From: Casuarius casuarius
Taxonomy: Eukaryota > Chordata > Aves > Casuariiformes > Casuariidae
Assembly: GCA_003342895.1 (NCBI GenBank)
Contig: PTFA01000020.1
Span: 7,090,651 to 7,154,650 of the forward strand
DNA: 64,000 nucleotides
Direction: 5' to 3'
The number at the start of each line of letters is the position of its first letter. Positions within the stretch are counted from its first letter, which is position 1. The notes beneath the pieces are model-generated. The model was not told the DNA's origin and did not search any database. It was given only the letters and a program-made list of their open reading frames with translations. Positions 1-12,200 of the stretch are shown in pieces. The position numbers and the translations under genes were made by a program.

Positions 1-1739
1 AAACCTAAAGGCAAAGTGATTGAGTTGCTAGGAAATAAATTACATCTCTCATTAAAATCAGGTAGTATAATCCAGGCTTGAAAGGTAGTGCATTTTGTGC
101 TGGTATTATAAATGGCAGTGTGCAACAGAGAGAAAAATACAGAGAAATAGAAAATAAGAGAGAAAATCATGTAATATTTATTATAGCAGGACAGCAAAAT
201 TATGCATATGAGGACACAGTAATGAATAAAAGAACAATAAACAGTAGGATGATAGACAGAAAGGGGAAACTTAAGTTTTCAGTGGAAAATCCTGCATTTA
301 TGCTAAGGAACATACATAAACACAAAGATCCCAGGCTCATTTGGAGAGTACAGCATAAGAGATTTTTCTACTGCTTATGCAACAAAAACAGGCCGATAAC
401 TTTGGCACTGGGAGTTCCATGTAAGATGAATGCTGAACATGAAGAGGCATTTGGACATTGCATAAGCAAAAGAAGATGAATTGCCTGTTTAATATATTAC
501 ACATATAAAAGAAATTCTGCTAAGAAACATGATTTAGGTAACAAAGCCCAGCACTTAAAAGTTACAAAATACAAAATTTACTGTTGCTGTCTGTGTGCAT
601 ACACACACACTGATAACTCTGGCACTTTTCCAGTAACATGACAGATCCAATTTGGAAATATCCATCATGATTTAGAAAGTGTATTTCTAATTTTTGATTT
701 TTTACTTTTTCTTCACAATTAAACTACTTCCTAGTTCCCATATTTTCCAGGCTGCAAATCAATTTCTTTTTATTACTTGTTATTTCTAAATAATTTCATG
801 CAACATTTTAACTCTAAACAGCTGTTGAAGATAAAGGGCTCAACATAAATCTTTTGCTTTTGCAGTAACATTTTTAACCCTCCTGATCTGATTCAAACGC
901 CAACTGCAAATGCACTGCAACTGCTGCATCCCTGGATGTTGAGCTGCGTGGAGTATGACACCCAGAAAGGCAGTCAGCAGAACTGTTGCCTTTGCAGGTT
1001 CTGCTCCAGAAGGACAATTCAGAGACTGATGCACGGGTCAGAAAGAAGTATCTCAAAAGATCTCAGGCACTATGAAAAGGGGAATTTCTTGGGTACCCCT
1101 AGTATAATACTGTCTGTTACTGTCTATCCTCTGATTTAATAGGCCAAATCAAAGCCAACAAGATGGATGGAGGAATGAAGAATGGAAAGCCCTTGCACTA
1201 CTGACAGATCTTTGCCAAACTATTTGCTACTTATAACTTATATACTTATATATCCACTTATAAACTTGGCTGAGAGAATGCAGAGGAGAAATCCAGCTAA
1301 AATTAGAAACTATAATTTAGTATGCCATACAGTATGCATCCATTTTTAAAAAGCATTAATTTCAACATATGCTATAACAAAATTTCATTTGTGTTAAAGT
1401 CTTTATGTGCACAGATGACCCAAATTGCGATTTGGACCCACATTTTTCACAACACTGAAAGCTTTTCATGATCTGGATTTGGAGTTTTCACTTGACCCAT
1501 TCTAGAACAATACTCTAAGTGTGAAATATCGTGTGATATTTTCACCTTACCCAAAAACTTAAGGCATATTTCACATATTTCATTCAGAAATGTCAGTCAC
1601 ACAGTGTTTTCTCCTTTGGTAACTCTTGTAAGATCTAATACCTAGATCAAATTCTGCTGGGTCACCTTATATGCAAACACAGATTTTTACCATGAATTAA
1701 ACCCAATTGCTTGGCATCGTTATTATAACTAGTACTCAC
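1..1739 (-). other. TTC29: TTC29 intron (partial, runs off the left edge)
   Basis: This intron starts at the GTGAGT donor just below the exon ending at 1740 and continues past base 1. It is AT-rich and without recognisable exons on the minus strand. A 133-codon open frame at 78-479 (plus strand) starts at a TTG and shows no family resemblance; I treat it as chance. I recognise no interspersed repeat here. Confidence 0.7.
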
Positions 1740-1863
1740 TCTTTCATTGCAAAGATTCCCAAGTAATACGCATGCATCCACCAGGCTTCGGCTTAGATGA
1801 GCATTCTCAGCAACCTTCACAAACTCTTCCAAGTGCGTAACAGTTTCAGCCACTTTTCCCTGA
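1740..1863 (-). CDS. TTC29: TTC29 coding exon (3'-most in window; TPR)
   Basis: The exon is 124 bases with acceptor TTTGCTTCAG. Its first base, T, completes a Ser codon, then QGKVAETVTHLEEFVKVAEN and AHLSRSLVDACVLLGNLCNE-R follow. Donor AGA|GTGAGT leaves phase 0. It matches the TTC29 region QGE-TEAIKYLKKFVKIA, followed by the LV-A--MLGD-YNE block that begins the next TPR. A second acceptor (CAGTCAG) four bases downstream would start the exon at 1859 with Gly-Lys. No downstream exon is visible between bases 1 and 1739, so the C-terminal roughly 100 residues should be encoded to the left of this window. Confidence 0.91.
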
Positions 1864-4251
1864 CTGAAGCAAATGACAAAGGATAAAATTAAATATTCAC
1901 TCAGATGGTTTCTCCAAATGCTGAACATCTATCACCCATATAGCTTTACTTTGTGATGACTAATCTGTTTTGTGGTGAAATTTGGACTAATTCGAATATA
2001 GCTGTCTAGGCAGTCCCTATACAGTTTAATGCCTGAAGCCATTGTACAGTTCAATGCCTGAGCCATAATCCCTGAGGGCAGAAGTGGATCCTTCAAGTGC
2101 AATAAAACAAAACTCTTCTTCAAAATATTGTGCTATATTTTAGGACTAAGAATGAATATGCAAATGATGAATTTACAGGGTTTTTTTTTGAGTTTCTATC
2201 ATTTTAGCATTTTTCCTAAAGAGCAGCTGATAACTTTTTCAATACGACTAGACCTCACTTCAAGGGAAAAAATCAAGGGAAAGAAGTAAAAATGCTAGTT
2301 TGTCAGTAAGACTGTCTCTGCTTCTGTCATTTAGAGCTGCCATTTTTTTGCTACAGAATCCTGGTGGTACAGCAGTGGCTATATAATGGCACTGTCTCTG
2401 AAGTCTAAGGATTACAGTTTGCTCCTGAATGTAATGCTGCACTTTGGCTGGACAGATCAAAGGTTGCTGGAGTCACACTGGCAAACCTATAAACTCTGGT
2501 TTGCAGATGTCACCTCCAAATCCCACTGAGAGTGGAGCAACCTTAGGTCACATCTGAACTGAAGTTGAAAATTGGCTAATGTACTTTGACAATAACATTT
2601 GCACATACCCTTTTTTAAATAAAGCCAGTCATATTAACAATATAAGATCTCTGCAATATGGTTACAAGATATAAGATAGGCATTTGGATTTGCTTGTGAG
2701 TGAGGCACTACACTCTTTTTTTTTCCTTTTAGGCTGAAGTGTAACTGCAGCTGACCTCAATATTAGCCATGAACTCGAGTCTCTAAGGTAGGAGAGCAGA
2801 ATGCTAAATGTCAAACCATCAAGCAAGACAGAAAATCCAGTCTTAATTAAGAAACTCACAGAAATAGATGTTCATAAGTGATGAAGAATTGTGATTTATT
2901 TTCTTGCTATTTTAAAACACCTTCAAGTTATATTCCTGCAGCATATGATTGACATGTTTATTTAAATTATAGCTCTTACTGTAAAGTATATTAGAGGTAC
3001 ATGTTTTCAAAATTTGGCAGGATTAAGCCTGCTGCGATTCCTTAACTGTCTTATGAAATCAGAGTAATCATAACAGGGAAGAGCCTGCCACTGAACAGCA
3101 AACACAGTAAAGCATCCCTGCAATTTTACAATATTGCAATGATTATCTCTGTGCAACTGAAATGAGCTAGATTACTACAAAAGGATGCCAGAACACTGAA
3201 AAATTAACATGCCTGAAATGTTCAAGTACCTGTTACTTTAAAGCTTAGTTGTTAATGAGCAGAGCTGGAGTTAGTAACATTTCCTAGTTTAAGTATTTTA
3301 ATATCATGAGACTATGAAATGTACTGTATTGTAAACACTGGCCAACTGTCAAAAGACTTCTAAATTTCAGAATTAGAAACATATTTTTTTAAACCTAGTT
3401 TTCTTCCTAAGGAGAGAAAACCAAATGTTTCCCCCCAGAAATACAGCATATGATTTATATAAGTTAAAGGACAAGGTTAAAGTGTTAGACAAATATTAAT
3501 TCCAGTTTTTCTAGTTTTCTATATGCAGTGCACAGGTGCAACTTGAAGAGCATATTATATCGTATAATCATTAAATCCATTCAACCAGACCTTAGAGAGT
3601 TAAAAACATATATTCTGAGGAAAAGGACTCCTCGGTCCAAGGAATGAGAATGAAACAGTGCAGAATATTTGTGTATCAAGGTGATTCCAGTTTCCAATTG
3701 GGAAAACAGGACTGTTAACACCCACATCCCCTGACAACTGTCCAATTATGTATATCACACTTGGCCTACTGTTTGCAGTAGAAGTAATCAATAAAGGATG
3801 TGGTTGAGTGAACATAGATTTTGGTTGAACCAATGCATGAAAACTTAATCATTTACTCAGAGTGGAGAAATCAAATAGAGGAGAGATGAAACAGCCACTG
3901 AGGGGTTTGTTGATTGTGCCACCAACTTTGTGGGCTAGAGGCTGAAAGTAATAAAGCAAATGGAATCAGCGATAGGAGAAAATGTAAAAAGGTTTTCCTA
4001 ATTTCATGAATTAATAGAAATGTTTTGATGTATTTTGGCCATTTTTTATATTTTACATAAAAACCTATGTTCCATTTATAGAAAATATGAAAATGGCTAG
4101 GGCATATAATGTCTTCCAAGCAAAAAGAAATCAATTTGATATGTATCAGAAAGATAATTCTCAGTGTCAGAACTTCACTTATGCCAACTAGCAATCAGCT
4201 GCTAAAGTACAATTTTTCAAAGGAAGTACTAGAAAGCACTACAGTTTGAGA

Positions 4252-4269
4252 TATTTGAAGTATTTGAAG
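4252..4269. repeat. 9-bp tandem duplication
   Basis: TATTTGAAG occurs twice head-to-tail in intronic sequence. It probably arose by replication slippage; no function is inferred. Confidence 0.8.
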
Positions 4270-5431
4270 TATACTAGAAAGATTACTGACATACTTCATC
4301 CTGCACAAGTCCTGATACATGAAAAACAAGTCTTTCCTACTCAAAGAGCTAATATTTTATAATTCCTTCAAAAATCTACATGTTATTTTATACAGTCATA
4401 CACTTTCTATCTCCTTAGGTATCACCTTCCTAGATGCGTAAAATGCAATTTCCTAAAGATATGGTCATTCATGATCCCACAGAACAGTTATGATGGCTTC
4501 AGCAGAAGAGATTATGTATCTAAAGCAGCTCAGTTTCCAGATTCATGCTAAAATGAGATTTTTACCTTTATTAGACTTCTGTGAAAATATGCACCTTTTA
4601 ATAGGATTGCTCATGTGATTGAATTGGATGTATAAATCATGTGCCCACAAGAAGTCATTACTACGGTGGACGCTGGCAGAATACGTCAAGAACATGATGC
4701 TATTATGTCAGATTTTTCCCTGGAAAATGACAGGCCTAAATGTGTATGATAAGGATTTTCAGGACCATTTCCCATGGTCTGTGGAAGCAAAGACTTCACG
4801 AAAAATTGCAAATCTATAGACAAGTTCTGAACCATACTGTGAGAGTTCAGCCACTTCCTCCAACGTGTTACAAGGCAATCAATGCAGATTCTTAAGACAT
4901 TAAGGTTATAATGTGTTATTTTAGTAGCCAGGGGAGCAAACTGACCTCTTTTTCATAAAGGCATGATCCATCAAATTTAAAATGATTTGCACTAGTTTAG
5001 TCTGTATCAGGTTAAATGACAAATGAATAAAAAGTGATCAAACTGAGTCTGGAGACTGTGTCACAAATGGTAATTATTCACACATTCATCCAGTATTTTC
5101 TAAATGGGCTTGTCAGAAATTGACTTGTTTGCTATACATCAGCAAAGTAAACACCCAAAAGTTTGGCGTGAGAGTAAACAGAAACTTGCAATTGTTTTTT
5201 AACGACTCTCTTTTACATAGACATTTCACACCTTTTTTTCTATGCCCTTTCCTCCCTCAAATGCTGAGGAAGAACCAAAGACACTGGACCAGCACCATCT
5301 TATTTAAGAAAAATACCGCTACTGAATTTTGAAAAGTAAGTTTGTCTGAAATATCTGCCCTACTGGATTACAGAAAGCTTTCTGTTAGGGAGCATTACAG
5401 AGCAGAAAGGACTTTACCTGCTTAAGACAAA

Positions 5432-6960
5432 GATCACAGAATCACAGAATAGTTAAGGTTGAAAGAGACCTGTGGAGATCATCTGGGCCCCCCTGCTCAA
5501 AGCAGGGCCAACTAGAGCAGGACCATGTCCACTGGGGTTTTGAGTGGCTTTTGAAAGATGAGATTCCACAGCCTCTCCAGACAACCTGTTCCAGTGTTCA
5601 GTCATCTTCACAGTAAAAAAATGTCTTCTTACGTTTAAATGGAATCTCCTGTGTTTTAGTTTGTGTCCACTGCTGCTCGTCCTCTCACTGGGCACCACTG
5701 GGAAGAGTCTGGCTCCTTCTTTACTCTCTCCCAAATGTCTGTTTATGCACATTGATAAGATGTCCCCTGAGCCTTCTCTTCTCCAGGCTGAACAGTCCCA
5801 GCTCTCTCAGCCTCTCCTCATAAGGCAGATGCTCCAGTCCCTTCATCATCTTCATGGCTCTTTGCTGGACTCGATCCAGTATGTCCATGTCTGTCTTGTG
5901 CTGGAGAGCCCAGACCTGGACCCAGCACTCCAGATGTGTCTCACCAGGGCTGCATCGAGGGGAAGGATCACCTCCCTCAACTTGCTGGCAATGCTCTGCC
6001 TAATGCAGCCCAGGAGACTGTTTGCCTTCTTTGCCACAAGGGCACATTTCTGGGTCATGGTCAACTTGTTGTTCACCAGGACCCCCTGGTCCTTCTCTGC
6101 GAAACCGTTTTCCAGCTGGTCATCCTCCAGCCTGTCCTGGTGCATGCAGTTATTCCTCCCCAGGTGCAGGACTTTGCACTTTCCTTTCTTCAGCTTCAGG
6201 AGATTCCTGTTGGCCCATTTCTCCAGCTTGTCAAGGTCCCTCTGAATGGCAGCACAATCATGTGGTGTATCAACCACTCCCCCCCCAATTTTGTATTGTC
6301 TGCCAACTTGCTGAGGGTGCATTCTGTCCCATCATCCAGGCAATGAATGAAGATTAAACAGTGCTGACCCCAGTATCAATCCCTGGGGTACACCACTAGT
6401 GACTGGCATCCAGCTAGGCTTTGTGCCACTGATCACAAAACTCTGAGCCTCCCAGCTCAGCCAGTTTTCAGTCCACTTCACTGTCTACTTATCTAGCTTG
6501 TACTTCATCAGCTTGTCTATGAGAATGTTATGAGAAACAGTGTCAGGAGCCTTGCTAAAGTCAACATAAACAACTTCCACTGTTCTACCCTCATCCACCA
6601 AGATAGTCTTTGCATTGTAGAAGGCCACCAGGTTGGGAAGCAGGATTTCCCCTTTACAAATCCTTTCTGACTAATCCCAATTATTTTCTTGTTCTTCATG
6701 TTTGGAAATTGCTTCTGGGATTATTTGTTCTATCACCTTCCCAGGGATTGAGGTGAGGCTGACTGGCCTGTAGCTCCCCAGATCCTCCTTGTCAAAGGCA
6801 AGAGTGACATTCGCTTCTTTCCAGTCCTCAGAAACCTCCCCTTGCCATGACTTTTCAAAAGTAACTGAGAGTGGCCTCGCTATGACATCAGCCAGCTCGA
6901 TCAGGACTCATGAATGCATCCCATCAAGTCCCACGGACATGTGTATGTCAAGATGTTGAC
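5432..6960 (-). mobile_element. CR1 LINE, 5'-truncated and frameshifted
   Basis: On the plus strand the element begins with ATCACAGAATCACAGAAT at 5432-5450. This is the reverse complement of the short tandem ATTCTGTGAT tail that ends avian CR1 elements. It is followed by the reverse complement of the typical CR1 3' untranslated/terminal segment (GAGACCTGTGGAGATCATCT). Read on the minus strand it encodes pieces of the CR1 reverse-transcriptase protein in separate frames: 6699-6517 (QKGFVKGKSC), 6322-5852 (GGGVVDTPHDCAAIQRDL, LEKWANRNLLKLKKGKCKVL, GVLVNNKLTMTQKCALVAK) and 5752-5453 (GARLFPVVPSERT, GHKLKHRRFHLNVRRHFFTV). The N-terminal endonuclease and most of the RT palm are missing, so it is a 5'-truncated copy of about 1.5 kb. 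Stops and frameshifts show that it is dead. It sits in the same transcriptional orientation as TTC29. The 5' boundary near 6960 is approximate. Confidence 0.95.
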
Positions 6961-9043
6961 CATATTCATGAGCATTTTAAATGATGCTTATGAATCATGA
7001 GCTATTTTCTGATGTCAAAGATACTTTAAGGTCTACTTAGTTGCTTTTAGTGCTTGTGATACAGTGAAAGTAATTGTGGAATTTACCTTAAAACAATTAA
7101 TAGATGGGTTTTACAGACTGGCATTTCCCCATCCGTGAGACCACCTTACAGAAGAGTTCCGTGAAGACAATGGATGAAAGTTTCACAAGTCATACTTGAC
7201 CTCAGTCATACTAAATTTCAAGAAGACATAAGGCTTGCATACACAAATAGATTTATATATCTTACATGAGACAGTCATTAAGGTTTTGGAAAATATATCC
7301 AGAATTATGAATCTTGGTCTTTTTGCTTAACTGAATGTAAGAATAAAGACACTCGAAGTTCATAGGTGCATAGGCTTTTCTACAAAAAAGTTTCTCAAAG
7401 GATTGAAACATGCTCCAAATCATCTTGATGTTTTACAGGGCTGAGCAGTTTATGCCTATCTCAAAGTCTTTCAAAGCAGGCACATACATAAGGTGTTTAA
7501 TTTGGTTAATGTTCTCAGGGCATAAATACCAGACTGGTTTCACCAAAAATGCCACAGCCTGTGTTTTCCAGAGGAAAGTTTTATGGTTGTCTCTTTGTCT
7601 GTGCAATAGATCAGCAGGTAAAACCCTCATTCAGGAGGTGAGAGAGAGACTCTCCTTCACTTGAGTCAATTAGAATGTCCCTCTCCTAGGAGAATGCCTT
7701 ATATACTAAACTGGGGAGTCTCATCTCTCTTACTTTTCCTCTTTTTCAAACTGCAACAACCTGAAAGCAGTGAGTGAGACTGCTCGATCTCAAGTAGCTA
7801 GAGAATGCTCCTAGATGGTGTGGAATACAGATTTGATACAGAAAAAAAATCACCAGCCATTCCTTCTTTAGCTGTGCTTTTAAGAAAAGACTTTGCACTT
7901 GCATGATCTTTCAGATAAAGGGATTGGAAACCTGACTTCAGAAGGTTCTGCATAGAGAAAAGTATATTCTCTCATTCCAGAATGCCTAAATCCCATTGGG
8001 AGGCAATTAAGATACACTGTTTTCTAGGTGTTTCCTTCTGGCTATCTTAAGCCACCCTCAACCCATAGCACTGCTTTTTGCTAACTACAAGGAATCTGTG
8101 AATGCTACTGAGAGCTCAGACACCCTACTTCTAGGGTTTGATTGTATCATAGGAGCCAAGTATGAAATAGTCACTCATTTCAAAAGCTGGTGTCCCAGCA
8201 ACTAAATCTTTCTCAGGACCTTAGACCTAAGCCACTTTGGAAAATGGGACCTGGTCTTCTGTTTTGTGGCTTTGGAACATTTTATGCTGTGTGCTTGTTT
8301 AGGAAGGACAGAATATGAATAGCCATGAATTATACGTCAGAGAGCTAAAGAGAATTGTGATTGTGACTGGTCCCTACATGATCTGAAAGGCCACATGACA
8401 AGGCACCTAACTCAGACCTGAGAAGTTGTTTCCTGCACAGAAATAGATCTGGTACCAAGTCTTTCTCCCTAAACAGTTTGCCACTCCGCATCATACAGCA
8501 TATGCACTGAAGTCCCCAAGCAGAGGATGACTCAGGAAACTACAGGCCTCGAGTATCTTTTTTTACCTCGTTCATATGGTAATTGGACTATATTATTTGT
8601 GTCAAAATTATTTGTGTAAGAAATTGAAGTAATTCCCAAGCAATTCACCTGGAAGAAGATTTTAGTGCCAATTGCTGAAATGAAAATGAAGACGAACATG
8701 TTATTTGCGCAAACTATTTACCTGTACAGGCACAAAACACAAATGCCTCCCTAGAAGAAGTGAGGTAGAACAATAAATGGAAACTTCTCTTACAGAGGAG
8801 TTCTACAAAGGTTACACTAAGGCACCTACTAAAGCATGCTATTTTCTTCAAGGGTCTCTGTTTTTTTAACCTGGAAAATATGACTGGATTTCTATTTTTC
8901 AGGAAGATCCCTTCCAAACTTTTGAAAAAAAGCCCAAAAATATAAACAAAAGGAACATATCATAGTTTACAGGTAAAGAAAAGACTGGATCATACAGTTT
9001 CAAAAAATGGTACCTGTTTAAAATAACTTTCGATGAAAGGGTC

Positions 9044-9086
9044 ACTTACTGCAAGAAGGGCACTGCTTAAAATTTAAGCAGTAAGT
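9044..9086. repeat. nested inverted repeat
   Basis: ACTTACTGC (9044-9052) pairs with GCAGTAAGT (9078-9086). Inside that, CTGCTTAAA-A-TTTAAGCAG (9063-9081) is a near-continuous 9-bp-arm palindrome. The right-hand arms overlap, so two alternative hairpins compete. The repeat lies about 90 bases past the donors of the exon at 9175-9266, in the downstream intron. Confidence 0.8.
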
Positions 9087-9174
9087 AATGGGAAGCGACA
9101 GACCTCTAACAATTTAAGTCTTTCACAGTTGAATGAATGTGCACTGACAGCAAGACAAGGATGTGCTAACCTAC

Positions 9175-9266
9175 CTTACCAGAATCTTGGCTATAGCTTC
9201 ATATGCTCTGCCTAAGCCAGCTGAATCACACAGTGCTGTGAAGATTTTTACAGAGGTATTCAAAAT
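9175..9266 (-). CDS. TTC29: TTC29 coding exon (TPR; tandem donor at its 3' end)
   Basis: The exon is 92 bases, with acceptor TTCTGTTTCACAG in phase 0. It encodes ILNTSVKIFTALCDSAGL and then GRAYEAIAKILV plus two bases. The LGRAYEAIAKIL block is the conserved LGR-YEAIAK-L of TTC29. Two overlapping donors are present: CTG|GTAAGG (exon end 9180, phase 0) and GTAAG|GTAGGT (exon end 9175, phase 2). I chose 9175 because joining AG to the T at 1863 gives Ser and restores the same length as mammalian TTC29 (IL-V-S-Q-G-K against VL-Q-S-Q-G-E). With the upstream donor the message stays in frame only if the downstream alternative acceptor is also used. Confidence 0.87.
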
Positions 9267-12200
9267 CTGTGAAACAGAAAAAAAACCCCACTAAATATAT
9301 TAAGCATTTCCATTTTTGATTTGCAATCACTGTGTCCATGAAATACAAAATTAAAGTTTTCCCACCTGTATATTTCTTTTTTAATTAGCTGTAACAGGAC
9401 TAGGTTTTTGATCATTACTTACAGTGGTTTGAAACTAAATAATTACAAATTAAAAAGAAAGATATAACATGCATTTAAACCCCTATATTTTGGCAGTTCA
9501 CGAAAACCAAAGAGATACCTGATTCAAAATATAAATTTCCTTAGCAATTATTTAAAAGATGGATGTGTTTTTATGAAAATCTATTCATCTCTTAAGATTG
9601 TATCCCTTGCATTCATATAGCATGATAACTGAAATACCCTGTAAAGTTGTTTTTCTTTCTTTAAGCTGTCACTGTGAAAACTCTTCTTTTAGTACAATTT
9701 GGATGCATAAATAAGTGAATAAATTATAGGTTATACTTTTAAACTGGAGTTGGCTTAAAAACATTGTAAATAATTTTGCTATATGCACTACTAATTATTC
9801 ACGCACACAAGCAATTTGTTAATACTTGTTTGGAACGTACTCTATTATCATGACCTCTTCCATAACTGAAAGATTACAGCTGCTACATAAAAACATATGA
9901 TCTTAATTTAATTTAACACTGACATCACCTGTATTGCATAATTTCTCTTTTCATCCATCTTTTTCCAATGACGATGAAGGGAGAATGCATATAAAATTAA
10001 ATCTTATTCTTTCCTCCCTCCCTCTTTGTTGCTTGACCCAACCTATTACACACATGAGAACACAGGAAATCTCCAAAGACTATCTATGGAAATCCTTTTT
10101 GCACATTTCCAAGAAAGGAGTAGTGAATGTCATTTACCAGCTTTGAAGGGGGATGGGGAAATGCATAGGGACACATGACAGTACCCTGCAGGCCCCAAGA
10201 TGCCTATTTATCCTGAGGTAAAGGATAGGGCATTTTCGATTAAGACTGCATCCCCCGTCATTGGCAAAGTGCATGGTTCAAAAAGAGACAACTTGTGTGC
10301 GCTAATGCTACTGATATCACCATTTCTACTACTCTTCCCATGACTCACTCAGATTTCTTAGTTTCTGAAAGAGTCTTACTATACACATGAGTATCTCTGG
10401 ACAATGCACTTATTTTTGAGTTATTTAAACTCTGTGTGTGCAAAAAGCAAGTGATTAGTGTACACACTGAACTGTTTATCTTCTCTCAAGTATTTCCTTG
10501 ACAGAATTTTGTTTTCATGTACCTCAGTATTGAATCTTTTACTTGAAGGTCATTGGCAATTGAGTTATCGATGCATGTGATATGACAAAAAGAGAATGCA
10601 GACACTACTGTTAAGAACTTGTCACATCAGTTCAAAACTCCCCCTAAACTGAATGCCTTTGCAAAGTTGTCAAGGCCTGCAGTATGTCCTTCTAATAATC
10701 CAGGTTGGTAACAGTCAGACACTTCTTGGTTTTCCATTTAGCTCAGAAGACCTACAATACTTCTTGTAGTATTTGTGCCCTTACTAGAAAGCCTGCCATG
10801 ACAGCATCAAAAGGTTCTGAAAATCGTATGCACTGGGGTGAAAATCATGCCTACTTTAAGTTGGCCCCTGCAATATTAAATTAAGAAACAAGGCCTCTAG
10901 TGGCTACCATCTGGCACAGAAAGGTTACTTAGATGCCTAAGGCTTAGGCTGCTATATTTTTCTTCACAAAGCCTAAAAAGCACAGATGAAAACCAAGGAA
11001 AAGCCATAGCCAGAGAAACTGAAGTAAAAGGTTGGTTCCTACATGTCTGCTACAGCCACGCATCCATTTTGGTCAACAGCACTCATTTTGGTCCCAAGTT
11101 ACTACTGCTCTACACAAACTGGGTGCTCCATTCTAAGCAATGGTGAAACAAAAAAATAATTAAATCACATATACGGAAAGGTGAAAATCTTGATAAATAG
11201 AAAATATACTCCTCATGTCTGCATCTCAGGTTTCAGGTACCATGTACAGGGCACTGAAAGGGGCACATTCTTGATGGAAAGGAGCTGGGTACTGCCCCAT
11301 ATGCTACAATTGCCCAGTACCCTTTTATGTGGAAGATGTGGAAAGGGGTCTCCTCACCTACTCCTCACCTTCGACATTCAGCATCGAAAAACTGGCAGAG
11401 GTAGCGAAGGGCAAAAAGTTGGATTAACATGTCAGCATTACAGGATTCCACCCATCTCTTGCACTTAAATGTATTTTTCACTGAAAATGAAAAATTATAT
11501 AGCTTTCAAGTCTGCAAATCAAGTGTAATTGATGCAGTGATCTCTGCTAGAATCTGTAAGCAGCCTGAAAACAACAAATAGAGATGAAAACAATCCAATT
11601 TATTTTCATGAGATATTAGCAACCAACCTATCTATCTGGGTTCCTGTGAACACTATATAAGAAAAGACATACATGTGCCAAGAGAGTACTATCTGAGTGG
11701 GCATGGCTGGGCCAGTGATCTATATGCTCTCTGACAAGTGCATAAGTATTGGGAGCACCTATTCTGGTCAGATCAAATGAATTTACATGCTCTCATGAAA
11801 ACTGCTCTACCTTTAGATAGAAGTACAGCTCAGAAACTGGTCTTTTATATATTTTTGGGGCAATATATGCAGAGTACAGTGATGCCCAGACAAGAGGTGG
11901 AACATGCCAATAATTAATGGTGAAGACCCCTACACAAACATGCACAGTGAATGTGCAGTTTTTGCTGCATTTGTGGTCTTAGAGAATACTGCTGTCGTAA
12001 CATAAAGAAAAGAGTGGAAGAAATGATTTAGAATACAGAACACAAATCTATTTACTCAGGGAACGTGTTTCCGTTCCAGTATTCCACAGTAAATACTATG
12101 CATTAAAATGTGATCTTGGTAATTTTCCTCATGTGAAAGAAATGTAAATAACATTATATAACATTGTGTAAGGAGATATCAAATGGTAATACATAAGATA

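Larger units (their letters stand above)
1864..9174 (-). other. TTC29: TTC29 intron containing a large CR1
   Basis: This 7.3-kb intron lies between the exons ending at 9175 and starting at 1863. Its main content is the CR1 LINE at 5432-6960. Near the upstream end is a perfect short inverted repeat (9044-9086), and a 9-base tandem duplication TATTTGAAG lies at 4252-4269. The rest is ordinary AT-rich intron with only short chance frames. Confidence 0.8.

Noticed and set aside
78..479. 133-codon plus-strand open frame near the left edge
   Set aside because: It starts at TTG, has no recognisable domain, lies in what should be a TTC29 intron, and its composition follows the purine-rich local sequence.
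5661..6357. Long plus-strand frames over the CR1 (up to 194 codons)
   Set aside because: They are antisense shadows of the CR1 reverse-transcriptase sequence, which is coded on the minus strand.
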